Positions 33,517 to 43,638 of a DNA stretch of 64,000 nucleotides are shown here, piece by piece. Made by a program: the position numbers and the translations under genes. Origin of the DNA: Marinifilaceae bacterium (GTDB lineage: Bacteria > Bacteroidota > Bacteroidia > Bacteroidales > Marinifilaceae); contig JAFGYE010000067.1 of assembly GCA_016936255.1 (NCBI GenBank), positions 1-64,000 on the forward strand, written 5' to 3'. The notes below the pieces were generated by a model. That model worked only from the letters and a program-made list of their open reading frames with translations, did not search any database and was not told where the DNA came from. Each line of letters starts with the position of its first letter. Position 1 is the first letter of the stretch.

Positions 33517-35238
33517 CTATTCACCATAATAGTCAACAGCACCTTCAAGCAAGATAGGAGCTTTAGTAGTTACCTCTGCTGGTAAACTAATATACATTGA
33601 AGAACTATTGAAAACGATATTATTAACACGTTCTCCATCCCATTCTCCATTATCAGTAGTTTCCCATCCTATTATATAAGAGTTTCGATCGTTCTCAAGA
33701 ATATATTTGTCAGCAGTAGATAATCCCTCCTGATCCATACTATTATAATCGAACACATACAACTGATCTCTTTTCATGCTATTTAAATATTCTATAGCTG
33801 CAGTGTTGTTTCTATAGTAGTAACGTTTTATATCGTACCATGAATTAGCCTCAAAAGCAAATTCCTTACGACGCTCTTTAATCAAATCAATGTAAGTTAA
33901 AGGAGCAGAAACATTGTAACCAGCACCATGAGTATCCAATACCTTATTGATGTACCCAATAGCGGCTGCATCAGAGGTTGTTTCGCTTAAACCCATTGAT
34001 GCTTCGGCATAAAGAAAGTAAACATCAGAAAGTCGTTGAACGTAGATATTGTTCCCTGCATCCTGATTTGTTCCAACTTGTCCTCCCGTGTCAGCAGATT
34101 TACCAATAACATATTTTTTAATGTGAGCTAACATACCATTCGTCGATTCTACCTGAGTATCTAAATCTTCAGGATCGCGGTAAGAGAATTGGTATGTGTA
34201 TCCACCATTGGCCTTGTCCAGATTTTCATAGTAATCTCCATGGGTCATATAAGTCCATTTACGGCGGGCATCATTAGGGTGTTCTGCAAAAAGTTCCTGA
34301 AGAGAAATGGTTGGTCCCTTACCTGCTCCCCATGTTTGGTCGGCAATACGAGATCCCCGGCTCCAATTCACATTTCGTGAATTCCCATCGCCGTAATTTC
34401 CTACCATACATTGAATAGAAAAAAGAGATTCTGAACTATTATTCGCTTCTACATCAAACATTGTAGAAAAATTATCATACAAAGCCAGGTTCGAATCTTC
34501 AATTACCTGACGGGCATATTCCTTGGCTAAGCTAAAGTATTCGCTATTCCCCTCATAAGCTCCTCTTGTTACATAAACTTTTGCCAACATTCCTAATGCC
34601 GACCATTTGGTTACGCGGCCTTCGTCATCCGTTTTTGAAAGAATACCTGCTGCAAACTCCAAATCTTCACACATGAATCTGTATAGGTTTGACTGTGTAT
34701 GTTTATTAACATAAATATCAGCGACATTTCCTGAAGTAATTAACTCTGTGGCATTTTCAATAATTGGCGCTTCTCCCCAGTTTTCAGCTATAAAATAATA
34801 GGCAACGGCTCTCATATAACGGGCTTCGCCAAGCGCTTTTTGTATTACATCTTCTGAAATACCGTTTTCACGTGCTGCCGATGGCATATCATTTATAATC
34901 GAGTTAGAAAAAGATACTACCCGATACAAACCTTCCCAGCCAGTATTATTGAATTTATTACCAGCTCCAACCTTGTTGTAGTAAAACTGACCTTCGGCAT
35001 CATAGGTATAATACAAATCACCTGCTAATTCGTCTCCGGCCAACCACATAAATTGAGAATGAAAATCCCACCAAACACTACCATATAGCGATGCGGTATT
35101 CGCCCTAACATTAGCCTCAGAAGTATAATAATTTTCTGCAACAAGAGAATCCTGCGGCACCACAGTCAGAAAATCGTCACAACCACCCATTGTCATTACA
35201 ACAATCAAAAAATATATGATTTTAAATAAATTTTTCAT
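33517..35238 (-). CDS. SusD/RagB-family nutrient-binding lipoprotein
   Basis: 573 residues. The lipobox is MGGC (Cys20). SusD-type start: DDFLTVVPQDSLVAENYYTSE, then TPR-like helices (GEARYMRAVAYYFIAENWG about 148-166) and the C-terminal RagB/SusD block (KERRKEFAFEANSWYDIKRY). It is the lid of the SusCD transporter and binds mannan oligosaccharides. The gene starts 17 bp after the SusC stop. Homologue identity is firm; glycan specificity is from the locus. Confidence 0.95.
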   Translation of the reverse strand: MKNLFKIIYFLIVVMTMGGCDDFLTVVPQDSLVAENYYTSEANVRANTASLYGSVWWDFHSQFMWLAGDELAGDLYYTYDAEGQFYYNKVGAGNKFNNTGWEGLYRVVSFSNSIINDMPSAARENGISEDVIQKALGEARYMRAVAYYFIAENWGEAPIIENATELITSGNVADIYVNKHTQSNLYRFMCEDLEFAAGILSKTDDEGRVTKWSALGMLAKVYVTRGAYEGNSEYFSLAKEYARQVIEDSNLALYDNFSTMFDVEANNSSESLFSIQCMVGNYGDGNSRNVNWSRGSRIADQTWGAGKGPTISLQELFAEHPNDARRKWTYMTHGDYYENLDKANGGYTYQFSYRDPEDLDTQVESTNGMLAHIKKYVIGKSADTGGQVGTNQDAGNNIYVQRLSDVYFLYAEASMGLSETTSDAAAIGYINKVLDTHGAGYNVSAPLTYIDLIKERRKEFAFEANSWYDIKRYYYRNNTAAIEYLNSMKRDQLYVFDYNSMDQEGLSTADKYILENDRNSYIIGWETTDNGEWDGERVNNIVFNSSSMYISLPAEVTTKAPILLEGAVDYYGE

Positions 35239-35255
35239 TTTCTTAATTTTTTAGT

Positions 35256-38200
35256 TTAAAATCCAACATTAATACCAAAAGTATAAGTACGAGGAGTTGG
35301 ATAACGTCCCATATCAATATTTTGATACAATGCAGATTGATTGTAAGCTCCAACTTCAGGGTCGTAACCAGAATAATTTGTCCATGTAAAGACATTTTGT
35401 ACAGTCCCATAAATTTTAGCATTATTTAATCCGACTAACTTAAGAGCCGATTTTGGAATGCTGTATCCAAGTGTAATATTGGATATCCTTAAATAACTTC
35501 CATCTTCAATCCAACGATCACTCATCCTGGTATTTCTGTTAAAATCGTTAGTTGACGGGCGAGGAATATTGGCTTCCGGATTTAGAAGATATGCATTACC
35601 AGAACCATCGGAACCAACCTGAGCACGATTGACAACAGCCTTTGACTGATTATCCCAGATAGAGGTCATTCCCTCTGTTCTTACGCGTGAAAAATTCAAA
35701 ACATCACCACCATAAACACCGTTTATCCCAACTGTTAATTCAAAGTTTTTATAGCTGAAAGTATTATTAAATCCGAATGTAAATTCAGGATTAGGATCTC
35801 CTATTACAGTCTGATCATTATCATCAATAACCCCATCAGAATTTAAATCCTGAAATTTAATATCTCCCACATAAACTCCTGTTTTCTGATTGTATAAATT
35901 CAGATCAGAATTTCCCGGATCTTCAACTTGAACAGGTGAGTTTAATATATCTTCTTCATTGGTAAATAAACGATCAGTTTTGTATCCATAATACACTCCC
36001 ATCGGTTGACCAACCATAATAGCTGTAGCTGTTTGGAATTCACTCCACCAATCCAAATTCCCATAAAGCACCTGAGAATCATCATTTAAGGCAAGCACCT
36101 TATTTCTGTTTACTGAAACCACAACATCAGAAGACCATTTAAAATTATTATTCGATATGTTTATCGTATTCAAAGATATCTCAACCCCTTGGTTCCGAGT
36201 CTCTCCAATATTAACATAAGGAGCAGCAATTCCTGAATATTCATCTTTGTCCCCCAGATAGGAAGGAATTGAAACCTGCATCAATAGGTCTTTAGTTGAT
36301 TTTCGATACATATCAACTGTTAAAGAGATTTTATTTTGAATAATCCCCATATCAATACCAGCATTGTATTGTTGAGATGCTTCCCATTTTAGTTTTGGAT
36401 TTGATACATTGGCCAATCGGTAAGCTGTTCCTAAAGGAGTCGTCATGGTATGCATAGCAGAACCGTATTTATAAGTCCCAATATTGCTATTACCTACCAT
36501 ACCATAACCTAATCTTAATTTCAAGTTGCTGACTAATTCAGAATCTTTAAGAAATGATTCCTGCGAAACTCTCCACGCGACAGCTGCAGAAGGAAAATAT
36601 CCCCATTTGTTATCTCCTCCAAACTTCGAAGATCCATCCGCACGCATGGTTGCAGTTACAAGGTATCTGTCATCATAATTATAGTTGAGTCGACCAAATA
36701 CCGAAGAACTGGTCGCTTCATCTTTCCAACCATCATTAGATACAAAATCGCCGTCTTCTGTCATTACAAAAATATCATCAGTTGTAAAACCTTGCTTAAT
36801 TAATGAAGTCCCTTCCCATGCATTTTTGGACATCTCCACACCTACCATGATACTAAAACCATGTTTTTCCAGCTTGAAATTATATGTTGCATAATTTTTC
36901 CATAACCAGTATACAGAATTGTCTTCGCGCTGCATCATCTTATTAAGGTTCGATTCAATCAGACCAAAATCGTAGGTCGGAATAAAACTTTTATTTTTGC
37001 TACTCGAAATATCATAACCAAACTCACTTCGGATATTCAAATTTTTCACCGGATCAATTGACAAATACACATTCCCCATGGCACGATTTCGAGTCAATGT
37101 ATTGTTTTGCATTTTGGCTAACCAAACCGGATTGTACTGAGAGGCGCCGTTAATATCCCCTGGACCTGCCCATGTACCGTCAAAGTTGAATACCGGTACG
37201 GAAGGCTGCATAGTTAAAGCCTGCATAATCACACCATCTGTACCATCTTGACGCGTTATTGTTTCATCGGTATGTGTAACAGCAAGAGAAGCACCCATTT
37301 TAAGCCATTTACGAACCTCTCCATCAACATTAAGACGTGAATTATATCGTTCAAAACCAGAGCCAAATATGATACCATCCTGATTCATATAACCTACACT
37401 TGCAGCGAGTTTAAATTTTTCTGATCCTGCGGTTAATGATAGTTGATGCGATTGCAATGGTGCTGTTCGAAAAATTGCATCCTGCCAATCTGTACCTTCT
37501 CCCAAAATAGAAGGATCCTTATATGCCTCATCAACTTCATTTTGCGTGAATTCTCCTAGTTCAACCTGATATTTAGCATAATCTCTCAAGTTCATCATAT
37601 CGATCGTTTTGGCAACTTTTTGAAATGCCATGTAGCCTTCGTAGCTAATCTTTGCCTCACCGGATTGCCCCCTTCGGGTTTGAATAATTACAACACCATT
37701 GGCTCCTGCGGCTCCATATATTGCTGTTGCTGATGCATCTTTCAAAACATCCATAGATACAATATCTGATGGAGAAATGGTAGATAAAGGATTCACCTTT
37801 GTTTGTCCACCAGTTCCACCTGCCCAGGCAAAACCACCAATTTCTGATCCTTCACCGCTAAATGGAATACCATCAATAACATAAAGTGGTTCGTTGGAAT
37901 TGTTGATTGATGAAGCCCCACGTATACGAATGGATGCTGCTCCACCAGGAGCTCCGGAATTTTGAGTAACCTGAACACCAGCCAATCTTCCTTTAAGCAT
38001 TTGATCAGCATTGGAAATAGTCATTCCCTTAAGCTCGTCTGTTTTTACAGAACTAACAGCTCCTGTCAAATCACTTTTTTTCATCTTACCATATCCAACC
38101 ACTACTACTTCATCCAAACCTTCTGTTTCAACTTCCATTTTCACATTCAACGAAGTAAGTTTAGATGCATCGATAATTTTGTCTTTAAAACCAATAAAGG

Positions 38201-38423
38201 AAAATACAAGAACAGTTTTACCCTCTGGAATAGAGAAACTATAATTTCCGTCAACATCGCTGATAGTACCTTGCGTGGTACCTTTAATTACAATGGAAAC
38301 CCCCGGTAATGGGAGCATTTGATCATCTGTTATTGTTCCGGTTATTATTTTATTTTGTCCGTAAGCCAATTGCTGTGAACAAAACAAGAAAACAATAACC
38401 AAGATTTGTAGACTCTTGTTCAT
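35256..38423 (-). CDS. SusC/RagA-family TonB-dependent transporter
   Basis: 1055 residues. The signal peptide ends at QLAYGQ (about 23). A CarboxypepD_reg-like domain (about 27-110, ITGTITDDQMLPLPGVSIV), a plug domain with VVVVGYGKMKKSDLTGAV (TonB box region) and SNADQMLKGRLAGVQV, then a 22-strand outer-membrane barrel ending in the terminal aromatic FGINVGF. It imports mannan oligosaccharides over the outer membrane with energy from TonB. The 178-bp gap upstream suggests its own promoter, but I find no TAnnTTTG box there. No anti-sigma-binding N-terminal extension is present. Confidence 0.96.
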   Translation of the reverse strand: MNKSLQILVIVFLFCSQQLAYGQNKIITGTITDDQMLPLPGVSIVIKGTTQGTISDVDGNYSFSIPEGKTVLVFSFIGFKDKIIDASKLTSLNVKMEVETEGLDEVVVVGYGKMKKSDLTGAVSSVKTDELKGMTISNADQMLKGRLAGVQVTQNSGAPGGAASIRIRGASSINNSNEPLYVIDGIPFSGEGSEIGGFAWAGGTGGQTKVNPLSTISPSDIVSMDVLKDASATAIYGAAGANGVVIIQTRRGQSGEAKISYEGYMAFQKVAKTIDMMNLRDYAKYQVELGEFTQNEVDEAYKDPSILGEGTDWQDAIFRTAPLQSHQLSLTAGSEKFKLAASVGYMNQDGIIFGSGFERYNSRLNVDGEVRKWLKMGASLAVTHTDETITRQDGTDGVIMQALTMQPSVPVFNFDGTWAGPGDINGASQYNPVWLAKMQNNTLTRNRAMGNVYLSIDPVKNLNIRSEFGYDISSSKNKSFIPTYDFGLIESNLNKMMQREDNSVYWLWKNYATYNFKLEKHGFSIMVGVEMSKNAWEGTSLIKQGFTTDDIFVMTEDGDFVSNDGWKDEATSSSVFGRLNYNYDDRYLVTATMRADGSSKFGGDNKWGYFPSAAVAWRVSQESFLKDSELVSNLKLRLGYGMVGNSNIGTYKYGSAMHTMTTPLGTAYRLANVSNPKLKWEASQQYNAGIDMGIIQNKISLTVDMYRKSTKDLLMQVSIPSYLGDKDEYSGIAAPYVNIGETRNQGVEISLNTINISNNNFKWSSDVVVSVNRNKVLALNDDSQVLYGNLDWWSEFQTATAIMVGQPMGVYYGYKTDRLFTNEEDILNSPVQVEDPGNSDLNLYNQKTGVYVGDIKFQDLNSDGVIDDNDQTVIGDPNPEFTFGFNNTFSYKNFELTVGINGVYGGDVLNFSRVRTEGMTSIWDNQSKAVVNRAQVGSDGSGNAYLLNPEANIPRPSTNDFNRNTRMSDRWIEDGSYLRISNITLGYSIPKSALKLVGLNNAKIYGTVQNVFTWTNYSGYDPEVGAYNQSALYQNIDMGRYPTPRTYTFGINVGF

Positions 38424-38601
38424 AAAATATAGATTTAAATTTAAAAGGTTAAATTTATTTACACATTACACTCTGTAATTGTATTTTACTCATCATTAGT
38501 TAATAGTTACAAAAACAACATAAGTGATGACACAGCGCATTATTTTGTCTTTAAACATCAGTAGGGTGGCATAGAATATAGCCTTTGGGCAGATTACTTT
38601 A

Positions 38602-39792
38602 TTATTTTAACACATTTGTGAAATTTAGATTTTCATCAATCAATTCGTTAATTGTATTGACAGATTGATGTGAGTGAAATTTATCTTGCGGCGAATTAAT
38701 GCAATAGTCAACTAATTGATCTACAGTTGATGTTGCCACATGCATTCGCGTATCCGAAGAAGCATAATAAATTTTCACGCTGTGATCTTCATCAGCAATC
38801 CACCCATTCGAAAAAACTACATTCGAAACATCACCTACACGCTCAGATTGCAAGGGAGCAATAAAATGACCATGCGGTTTGTGAGTAATCACCCATGGCT
38901 TTTCCAGATCCGTCATGAACATGTATAAGGTATATCTTAATCCTGCAGCAGTATTCCGAACTCCGTGTGCCAGATGCAACCATCCTTTACCGGTACGGAT
39001 TGGCGTCGGTCCTAATCCGTTTTTCACCTCGTAAATGGTGTGATAGGTTTTGGCATCAACAATGATTTCATTTACCACTTCTGCATTCTCAATTGTTTTA
39101 GACAAGCCAAAACCAATTCCTCCGCCTTTTCCTGTATCAATAAAACCATCCTGCGGACGGGTAAAAAATGCATACTTTCCCTCTATTAAGTGAGGAAATA
39201 ACACCACATTACGCTGCTGTCCTGAAGTCGATTTTAAATCAGCCAAACGTTCCCAACTCACTAAATCTTTCGTTCTGGCAATACCAGCTGAAGCTACTGC
39301 GCTTGAAGTGTCCCCATCTGGTGCATCTGGGTCTTTTCGTTCAGTACAAAACACACCGTAAATCCATCCATCATCATGTTTCGTCAAACGCATATCGTAG
39401 ACATTAGTATCCTCATCTTCAGTTTGAGGCATGCTTACTGGCCGATCCCAAAATTTAAAATTATCCACCCCATTTGAACTTTCGGCAATAGCAAAAAACG
39501 ACTTTCTATCGTTTCCTTCAACACGAACCACTAAAAGATATTTACCATCAATTTTAACAGCACCCGCATTAAATACTGCATTAAACCCGATACGCTCCAT
39601 AAAAAACAGATTGGTATCTGGATTAAAATCAAACCGCCACTGCAATGGCAAATGATCTCTTGTTACAATAGGGTTTGCATACCGATTGTATATGCCATTG
39701 GTACTAAACAGTTTTTCATTCTTTCTTCCCAACAATTCTTCATGTTTTTCACGAATCAATTTTATTCGTTCTGCAAACAACTCTTTATTCAT
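38602..39792 (-). CDS. GH130 mannosylglucose phosphorylase (subfamily 1 type)
   Basis: 396 residues, matching the 390-residue class of 4-O-beta-D-mannosyl-D-glucose phosphorylase from Bacteroides fragilis. The catalytic acid is Asp133 in VYDMRLTKHDDG (equivalent to BfMGP Asp131). WRFDFNPDTN, GNDRKSFFAIAESSNG and RPQDGFIDTGKGGG are typical of GH130_1. It splits mannosyl-glucose with phosphate to mannose-1-phosphate and glucose in the cytosol. With the AGE epimerase it completes the mannobiose route. It starts 9 bp after the GH26 stop. Confidence 0.92.
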   Translation of the reverse strand: MNKELFAERIKLIREKHEELLGRKNEKLFSTNGIYNRYANPIVTRDHLPLQWRFDFNPDTNLFFMERIGFNAVFNAGAVKIDGKYLLVVRVEGNDRKSFFAIAESSNGVDNFKFWDRPVSMPQTEDEDTNVYDMRLTKHDDGWIYGVFCTERKDPDAPDGDTSSAVASAGIARTKDLVSWERLADLKSTSGQQRNVVLFPHLIEGKYAFFTRPQDGFIDTGKGGGIGFGLSKTIENAEVVNEIIVDAKTYHTIYEVKNGLGPTPIRTGKGWLHLAHGVRNTAAGLRYTLYMFMTDLEKPWVITHKPHGHFIAPLQSERVGDVSNVVFSNGWIADEDHSVKIYYASSDTRMHVATSTVDQLVDYCINSPQDKFHSHQSVNTINELIDENLNFTNVLK

Positions 39793-39801
39793 ACCAAAAG
39801 T

Positions 39802-40899
39802 TTAATTATTTATTTTTTTCAGTTTATTAAAATCGGTCAGTAAAAGCATTTCAGGTTGATCTAAAAAGTTCCTGGCATCAGTGGCTGACGAATGATTTTC
39901 GTAGGGAAAAAAGAAATGAACCTTTGGGTCACTCCTCCAAACCATTACATAACTTAATTCTTTGCTGATTAATGAATCACCAAGCACTTTGCCCAGTTTT
40001 TTAGTAAACCACAAGGAATCAGAAACATTCTCCAAACCAGTTTCTGTCAGCGCTGCCAATTTGTTCTTCTCTTTTGCATAAGCAATTAGAATGTATAATT
40101 TTTTAACAGCTTCCTTTTCGCCATCAGGTATTTTTAAATCGTAATAATTGTCCATTCCTATAATATCAACCACATCATCACCGGGATACCAGTTCAAGTA
40201 TTCTTCAATAGTTGAAAAATTTCGGTCAGGAGAATAGGCCACCAACATTTGAGTCAGTCCTTTTTTGTTTTTTAAATAGTTTATGGTGAACCGAAATAAC
40301 TCCTTTACTTCTTCTGCTGTGCAGTTTTTTGTTCCCCACCAAAACCAAGCACCATCCATTTCGTGCCACGGACGAAAAATAAAAGGCATTGCGGTTCCAT
40401 CATCTGTTTTCAAGGATTTAAAGAAATCAGCAACCCTATCCAATTGAATCAAAAACTCGTTGTGATGTGATCCATTTGGCAAAATATGCTTCACGACATC
40501 GTTTTCGGTATTCCATGAACTTTCTCCATTAACAACCGAAAAAGGATGCCAGCTAAACGTATTGATTCCTCCCATTAAATACCCTTTTATTGCCAATCGC
40601 TTCATGTCCGAAAAAGGAACGTTATCCAAATTGTGCGTGTGTTGAAGTTCTATACCACCTAATTCCCAGCCGAACATGGCCGGATAATCTCCGGCAACCC
40701 GTTTCACATCCGACTCTCCATCCACATAAGCCCAATTCTTTCCATATGCCAAATCATCCTGATGTCCAAAAAGAATTCCTTTTCCTTTCACAGATTTCAA
40801 TTGTTCTGCAATTGAATTGATGGTTTTATCAACTGGTTTTTGGGAGCAAGCCATCAACACAGACAGACCTATAACAGCTGTTATTTTCGGTATTATCAT
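39802..40899 (-). CDS. GH26 beta-mannanase, lipoprotein
   Basis: 365 residues from the ATG at 40899 (an ATG at 40944 would add 15 basic residues and spoil the signal sequence). Lipobox VLMAC (Cys18). Catalytic acid E180 in FRPWHEMDGAWFWWG and nucleophile E286 in ALTETGLE. It is a single-domain GH26, similar to the mannobiose-producing enzymes encoded next to mannosylglucose phosphorylase in Bacteroides. It is the first gene of the locus, directly behind the promoter at 40975-41006. Confidence 0.9.
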   Translation of the reverse strand: MIIPKITAVIGLSVLMACSQKPVDKTINSIAEQLKSVKGKGILFGHQDDLAYGKNWAYVDGESDVKRVAGDYPAMFGWELGGIELQHTHNLDNVPFSDMKRLAIKGYLMGGINTFSWHPFSVVNGESSWNTENDVVKHILPNGSHHNEFLIQLDRVADFFKSLKTDDGTAMPFIFRPWHEMDGAWFWWGTKNCTAEEVKELFRFTINYLKNKKGLTQMLVAYSPDRNFSTIEEYLNWYPGDDVVDIIGMDNYYDLKIPDGEKEAVKKLYILIAYAKEKNKLAALTETGLENVSDSLWFTKKLGKVLGDSLISKELSYVMVWRSDPKVHFFFPYENHSSATDARNFLDQPEMLLLTDFNKLKKINN

Positions 40900-40974
40900 T
40901 ACATTATTGTTTTTATATATTCTTTTTAATTGCAACTTTCTCATCTGTGAAAAATTCCCTTAATAATTACATCT

Positions 40975-41006
40975 CAAAATTATATCGTTTGCACCCCTCG
41001 GTCAAG
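40975..41006 (-). promoter_or_regulatory. Bacteroidota-type promoter of the mannan locus
   Basis: On the minus strand TTGAC (41005-41001), counting TTG as the -33 element, 20 bp, then TAATTTTG (40982-40975), which matches the -7 consensus TAnnTTTG. The predicted start of transcription lies about 70 bases before the GH26 ATG. The spacing is the same as in the AraC promoter on the other strand. Confidence 0.7.
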
Positions 41007-41222
41007 TATTTTTCAATCGTAAGATGATACTTTATTATCATTTCTAATAAAAATGATTTGCAACATCAAAAAATAAACGAAACCACCTCTTATTCAATCA
41101 AATAACAAAATAACTAAATGACACAGAACCCGAAAACACAGCTAAAACACACAATATATTTACCAGAACTTAACTCTACAATCCAAATATTCATCTTAAA
41201 TAGTACAATTCAACCACCATCT
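41007..41222. other. Intergenic core between the AraC gene and the mannan locus
   Basis: About 215 bp of AT-rich DNA flanked by two outward-facing promoters. It is the natural place for AraC operators, but no clear inverted or direct repeat could be picked out by eye. Confidence 0.4.
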
Positions 41223-41254
41223 ATTGTACTATCACATCATTTTAAGTAGTTTTG
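41223..41254 (+). promoter_or_regulatory. Bacteroidota-type promoter of the AraC gene
   Basis: TTG (41224-41226), 20 bp, then TAGTTTTG (41247-41254), an exact TAnnTTTG match. The ATG at 41271 is 16 bp beyond, so the leader would be short. Confidence 0.7.
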
Positions 41255-41270
41255 CATAAAATTACAAGCT

Positions 41271-42149
41271 ATGAAAGACCATATTCACAGAGAAATAACC
41301 CCTTTGCAAGAGAATGATTGTTTCCTAATATTTGACAGAGAAAGAAATGCTTTTAACTTTCCAATTCACTTCCATCCTGAATTCGAAATTAACTACATAC
41401 ATAAAGCAAAAGGAGGAAAAAGAATCATTGGAGATCACATTGGGGAAATCCAAAACAAAGAATTAGTTATGGTAGGTCCTAATCTTTATCATGGATGGGA
41501 AAATTACAAAAACGATAGCAAAGAACTTCTGCATGAAATCACAATACAATTCCCCAGAGAATTATTCGATGATAATACTCTGAATAGAAATATGCTTAAA
41601 CCCATACGGGAACTGCTCAACAATGCCAACAGAGGTATTTTATTTTCAGAGGATACGACAAGAATGGTGGAACCAAAACTAATTGCTCTTAGTCAGAAAA
41701 GAGGTTTCGACAGTTATTTAGCATTTCAATCATTATTATATGATCTCGCTATTTCCAGAGAACAACATTTACTTACAAATATGTCATTTCACCGCCAGAA
41801 TGATTTTCACAATAGTGAAAGAATTGAACGAATTTACAAGTACATACAAGACAATTTCCAGCAAAAAATTAAGCTTGAGGATGCGGCTGCACTTATAAAC
41901 ATGTCAGTAATATCATTTAGTCGCTTGATAAAGCAACGAACAGGGAAATCTTTTGTTGAATTTGTTATTGAAATTCGTTTGGGAATAGCTACCCGGCTAT
42001 TAATTGAAACCAACAAGAGCATCGCGGAAATTTGTTTCGATTGCGGCTTCAACAACATTTCCAACTTTAATAGAATATTCAAGAAAAAACAAGACTGTAC
42101 TCCGTCTGAATTTAGAATGAACTTTAACGGAACTAAAAATGTGTATTAA
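41271..42149 (+). CDS. AraC-family transcriptional regulator with cupin-like sensor domain
   Basis: 292 residues. The N-terminal half (about 1-150) is a cupin-type sugar-sensing domain, with the metal/sugar-binding style motif FNFPIHFHPEFEINY at 25-40. The C-terminal 100 residues carry two helix-turn-helix motifs (IKLEDAAALINMSVISFSRL and SIAEICFDCGFNNISNFNRI). It is divergent from the mannan locus, 371 bp away, and is therefore the best candidate for its regulator. Which mannan fragment it senses is unknown. Confidence 0.92.
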   Translation: MKDHIHREITPLQENDCFLIFDRERNAFNFPIHFHPEFEINYIHKAKGGKRIIGDHIGEIQNKELVMVGPNLYHGWENYKNDSKELLHEITIQFPRELFDDNTLNRNMLKPIRELLNNANRGILFSEDTTRMVEPKLIALSQKRGFDSYLAFQSLLYDLAISREQHLLTNMSFHRQNDFHNSERIERIYKYIQDNFQQKIKLEDAAALINMSVISFSRLIKQRTGKSFVEFVIEIRLGIATRLLIETNKSIAEICFDCGFNNISNFNRIFKKKQDCTPSEFRMNFNGTKNVY

Positions 42150-42204
42150 CCTAGCATTAGTTAAAGGTTTACTGCAATTTTATGACTGTGAAATAATCTT
42201 ACAA

Positions 42205-42240
42205 AAAAAGAGATCCTGCTAGCAAGATCTCTTCGATATA
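42205..42240. terminator. Bidirectional terminator
   Basis: AAGAGATC (42209-42216) pairs with GATCTCTT (42226-42233), with an inner TGCTAGCA palindrome. An A-run on the left side suits the minus-strand direction; it is between two convergent genes. Confidence 0.7.
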
Positions 42241-42260
42241 TTTTTATGAACAAGAGCTAT

Positions 42261-43382
42261 TTATTTTCTTGGTCTGATTTGGTTGAAGGCAATGTTTAAC
42301 GTTTTTTGGAAATAACGGAGGTTTTTAAGCTCCTTGCTATTTACCAACGACAGCGAAACACCCTCTTTACCTGCACGTGCAGTTCGACCGCTGCGGTGTG
42401 TGTAATACTCTTCCTTATCGGGCAATTCATAATGCACAACAAACGAAAGATCTACAATATCAATTCCGCGGGCAGCAATATCTGTAGCAACCAAAATTCT
42501 CAGGCTTTCGTTTTTAAAAGCCCGCATTACCTTATCTCGTTCAATCTGTTTTAAATCGCCGTGAATGGCATCGGTAGGAATATTTTTTGCAATTAACTGC
42601 TTGGCCAAAACCTGTGCCGAAGCCTTGGTTTTACAAAACACCACACCCCTGTTTTTTTGCTCCGATTTTAAAAACTGAATCAGGATGTTCAATTTTTCAT
42701 TGTCTTCGCAAATCAGAAACTGATGCTGAATATTTTTATTTACTACATTTCGTCCACTCACCTCAATTTTATGCGCGCTGGGAGAAAAGTGTCTTTTAAT
42801 AATCTGCATAATTTCCTGAGGCATAGTAGCCGAGAACAACCATCGGTTTTCTACACGCGACAGGTGAGTTAAAATCTCATCCAACTGCGTTTTAAAACCC
42901 ATGCTCATCATTTCATCAGCCTCATCCAAAATTACAGTCTTTACATGACTCAAATCAACTGCTTTTCTCTTCACCAAGTCAATCAATCGACCTGGAGTCG
43001 CCACAATGATATGAGTTGGACGACGCAAAGCACTAATTTGCCGGTCAATTTGTTCACCACCATAAACCGATTCTGTGAAAATCTTATCGGAGTACTTGGT
43101 AAACTTGAACAATTGTTTTGCAATTTGCTGTCCCAACTCGCGGGTTGGACAAAGAATCAAACCTTGCACTTTGTCTGATTTGGTGTTGATTCTTTGTAGT
43201 AAAGGGATTCCGAAGGCTGCTGTTTTACCTGTACCCGTTTGAGCCTGTCCAATTAAATCGGTGTTAGCCTGAAGAAGTACCGATATCACTTCTGCTTGTA
43301 TTTGAGTAGGCTTAATAATATTAAGATCGTTTAATCCCTTGATAATATCTTTATTTACGCCTAATTCCTTAAAGTTTTCCAC
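42261..43382 (-). CDS. DEAD-box RNA helicase (RhlE-like)
   Basis: 373 residues with every DEAD-box motif: Q motif (KPTQIQ), motif I AQTGTGKT (47-54), Ia PTRELGQQ, Ib ATPGRLIDL, motif II DEAD (153-156), motif III SAT (184-186), and the C-terminal HRSGRTARAG. It has almost no C-terminal tail beyond the core (ends QIRPRK), unlike many RhlE enzymes. It unwinds RNA for ribosome assembly or decay. It stands alone, convergent with the AraC gene. Confidence 0.95.
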   Translation of the reverse strand: MENFKELGVNKDIIKGLNDLNIIKPTQIQAEVISVLLQANTDLIGQAQTGTGKTAAFGIPLLQRINTKSDKVQGLILCPTRELGQQIAKQLFKFTKYSDKIFTESVYGGEQIDRQISALRRPTHIIVATPGRLIDLVKRKAVDLSHVKTVILDEADEMMSMGFKTQLDEILTHLSRVENRWLFSATMPQEIMQIIKRHFSPSAHKIEVSGRNVVNKNIQHQFLICEDNEKLNILIQFLKSEQKNRGVVFCKTKASAQVLAKQLIAKNIPTDAIHGDLKQIERDKVMRAFKNESLRILVATDIAARGIDIVDLSFVVHYELPDKEEYYTHRSGRTARAGKEGVSLSLVNSKELKNLRYFQKTLNIAFNQIRPRK

Positions 43383-43564
43383 AACAAATAATTTAAATAG
43401 TCCGCAAAGATAGCTTAATCAATTCAGAATTAAGAATGATGACTAAAAATACTGAACTGCTCTCAAAATCCTATGACTAAAGCCAGAGGTGAAGCATCAA
43501 AAATGCCATAAAATAACCGGATAACAAATCATTTTGTCCCCTGTTTTAGCAGGAATAGATACAC

Positions 43565-43605
43565 AAAAACAGCGTAAAACATGATTCAAGAGAACGTTTT
43601 ACGCC
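43565..43605 (-). terminator. Terminator of the four-helix membrane protein gene
   Basis: GCGTAAAAC (43572-43580) pairs with GTTTTACGC (43595-43603). On the minus strand it is followed by a TTTTTG tract. It lies 34 bp after the stop at 43639. Confidence 0.8.
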
Positions 43606-43638
43606 TGCACCCATCTCAAAATACAAGATTAATTCATC

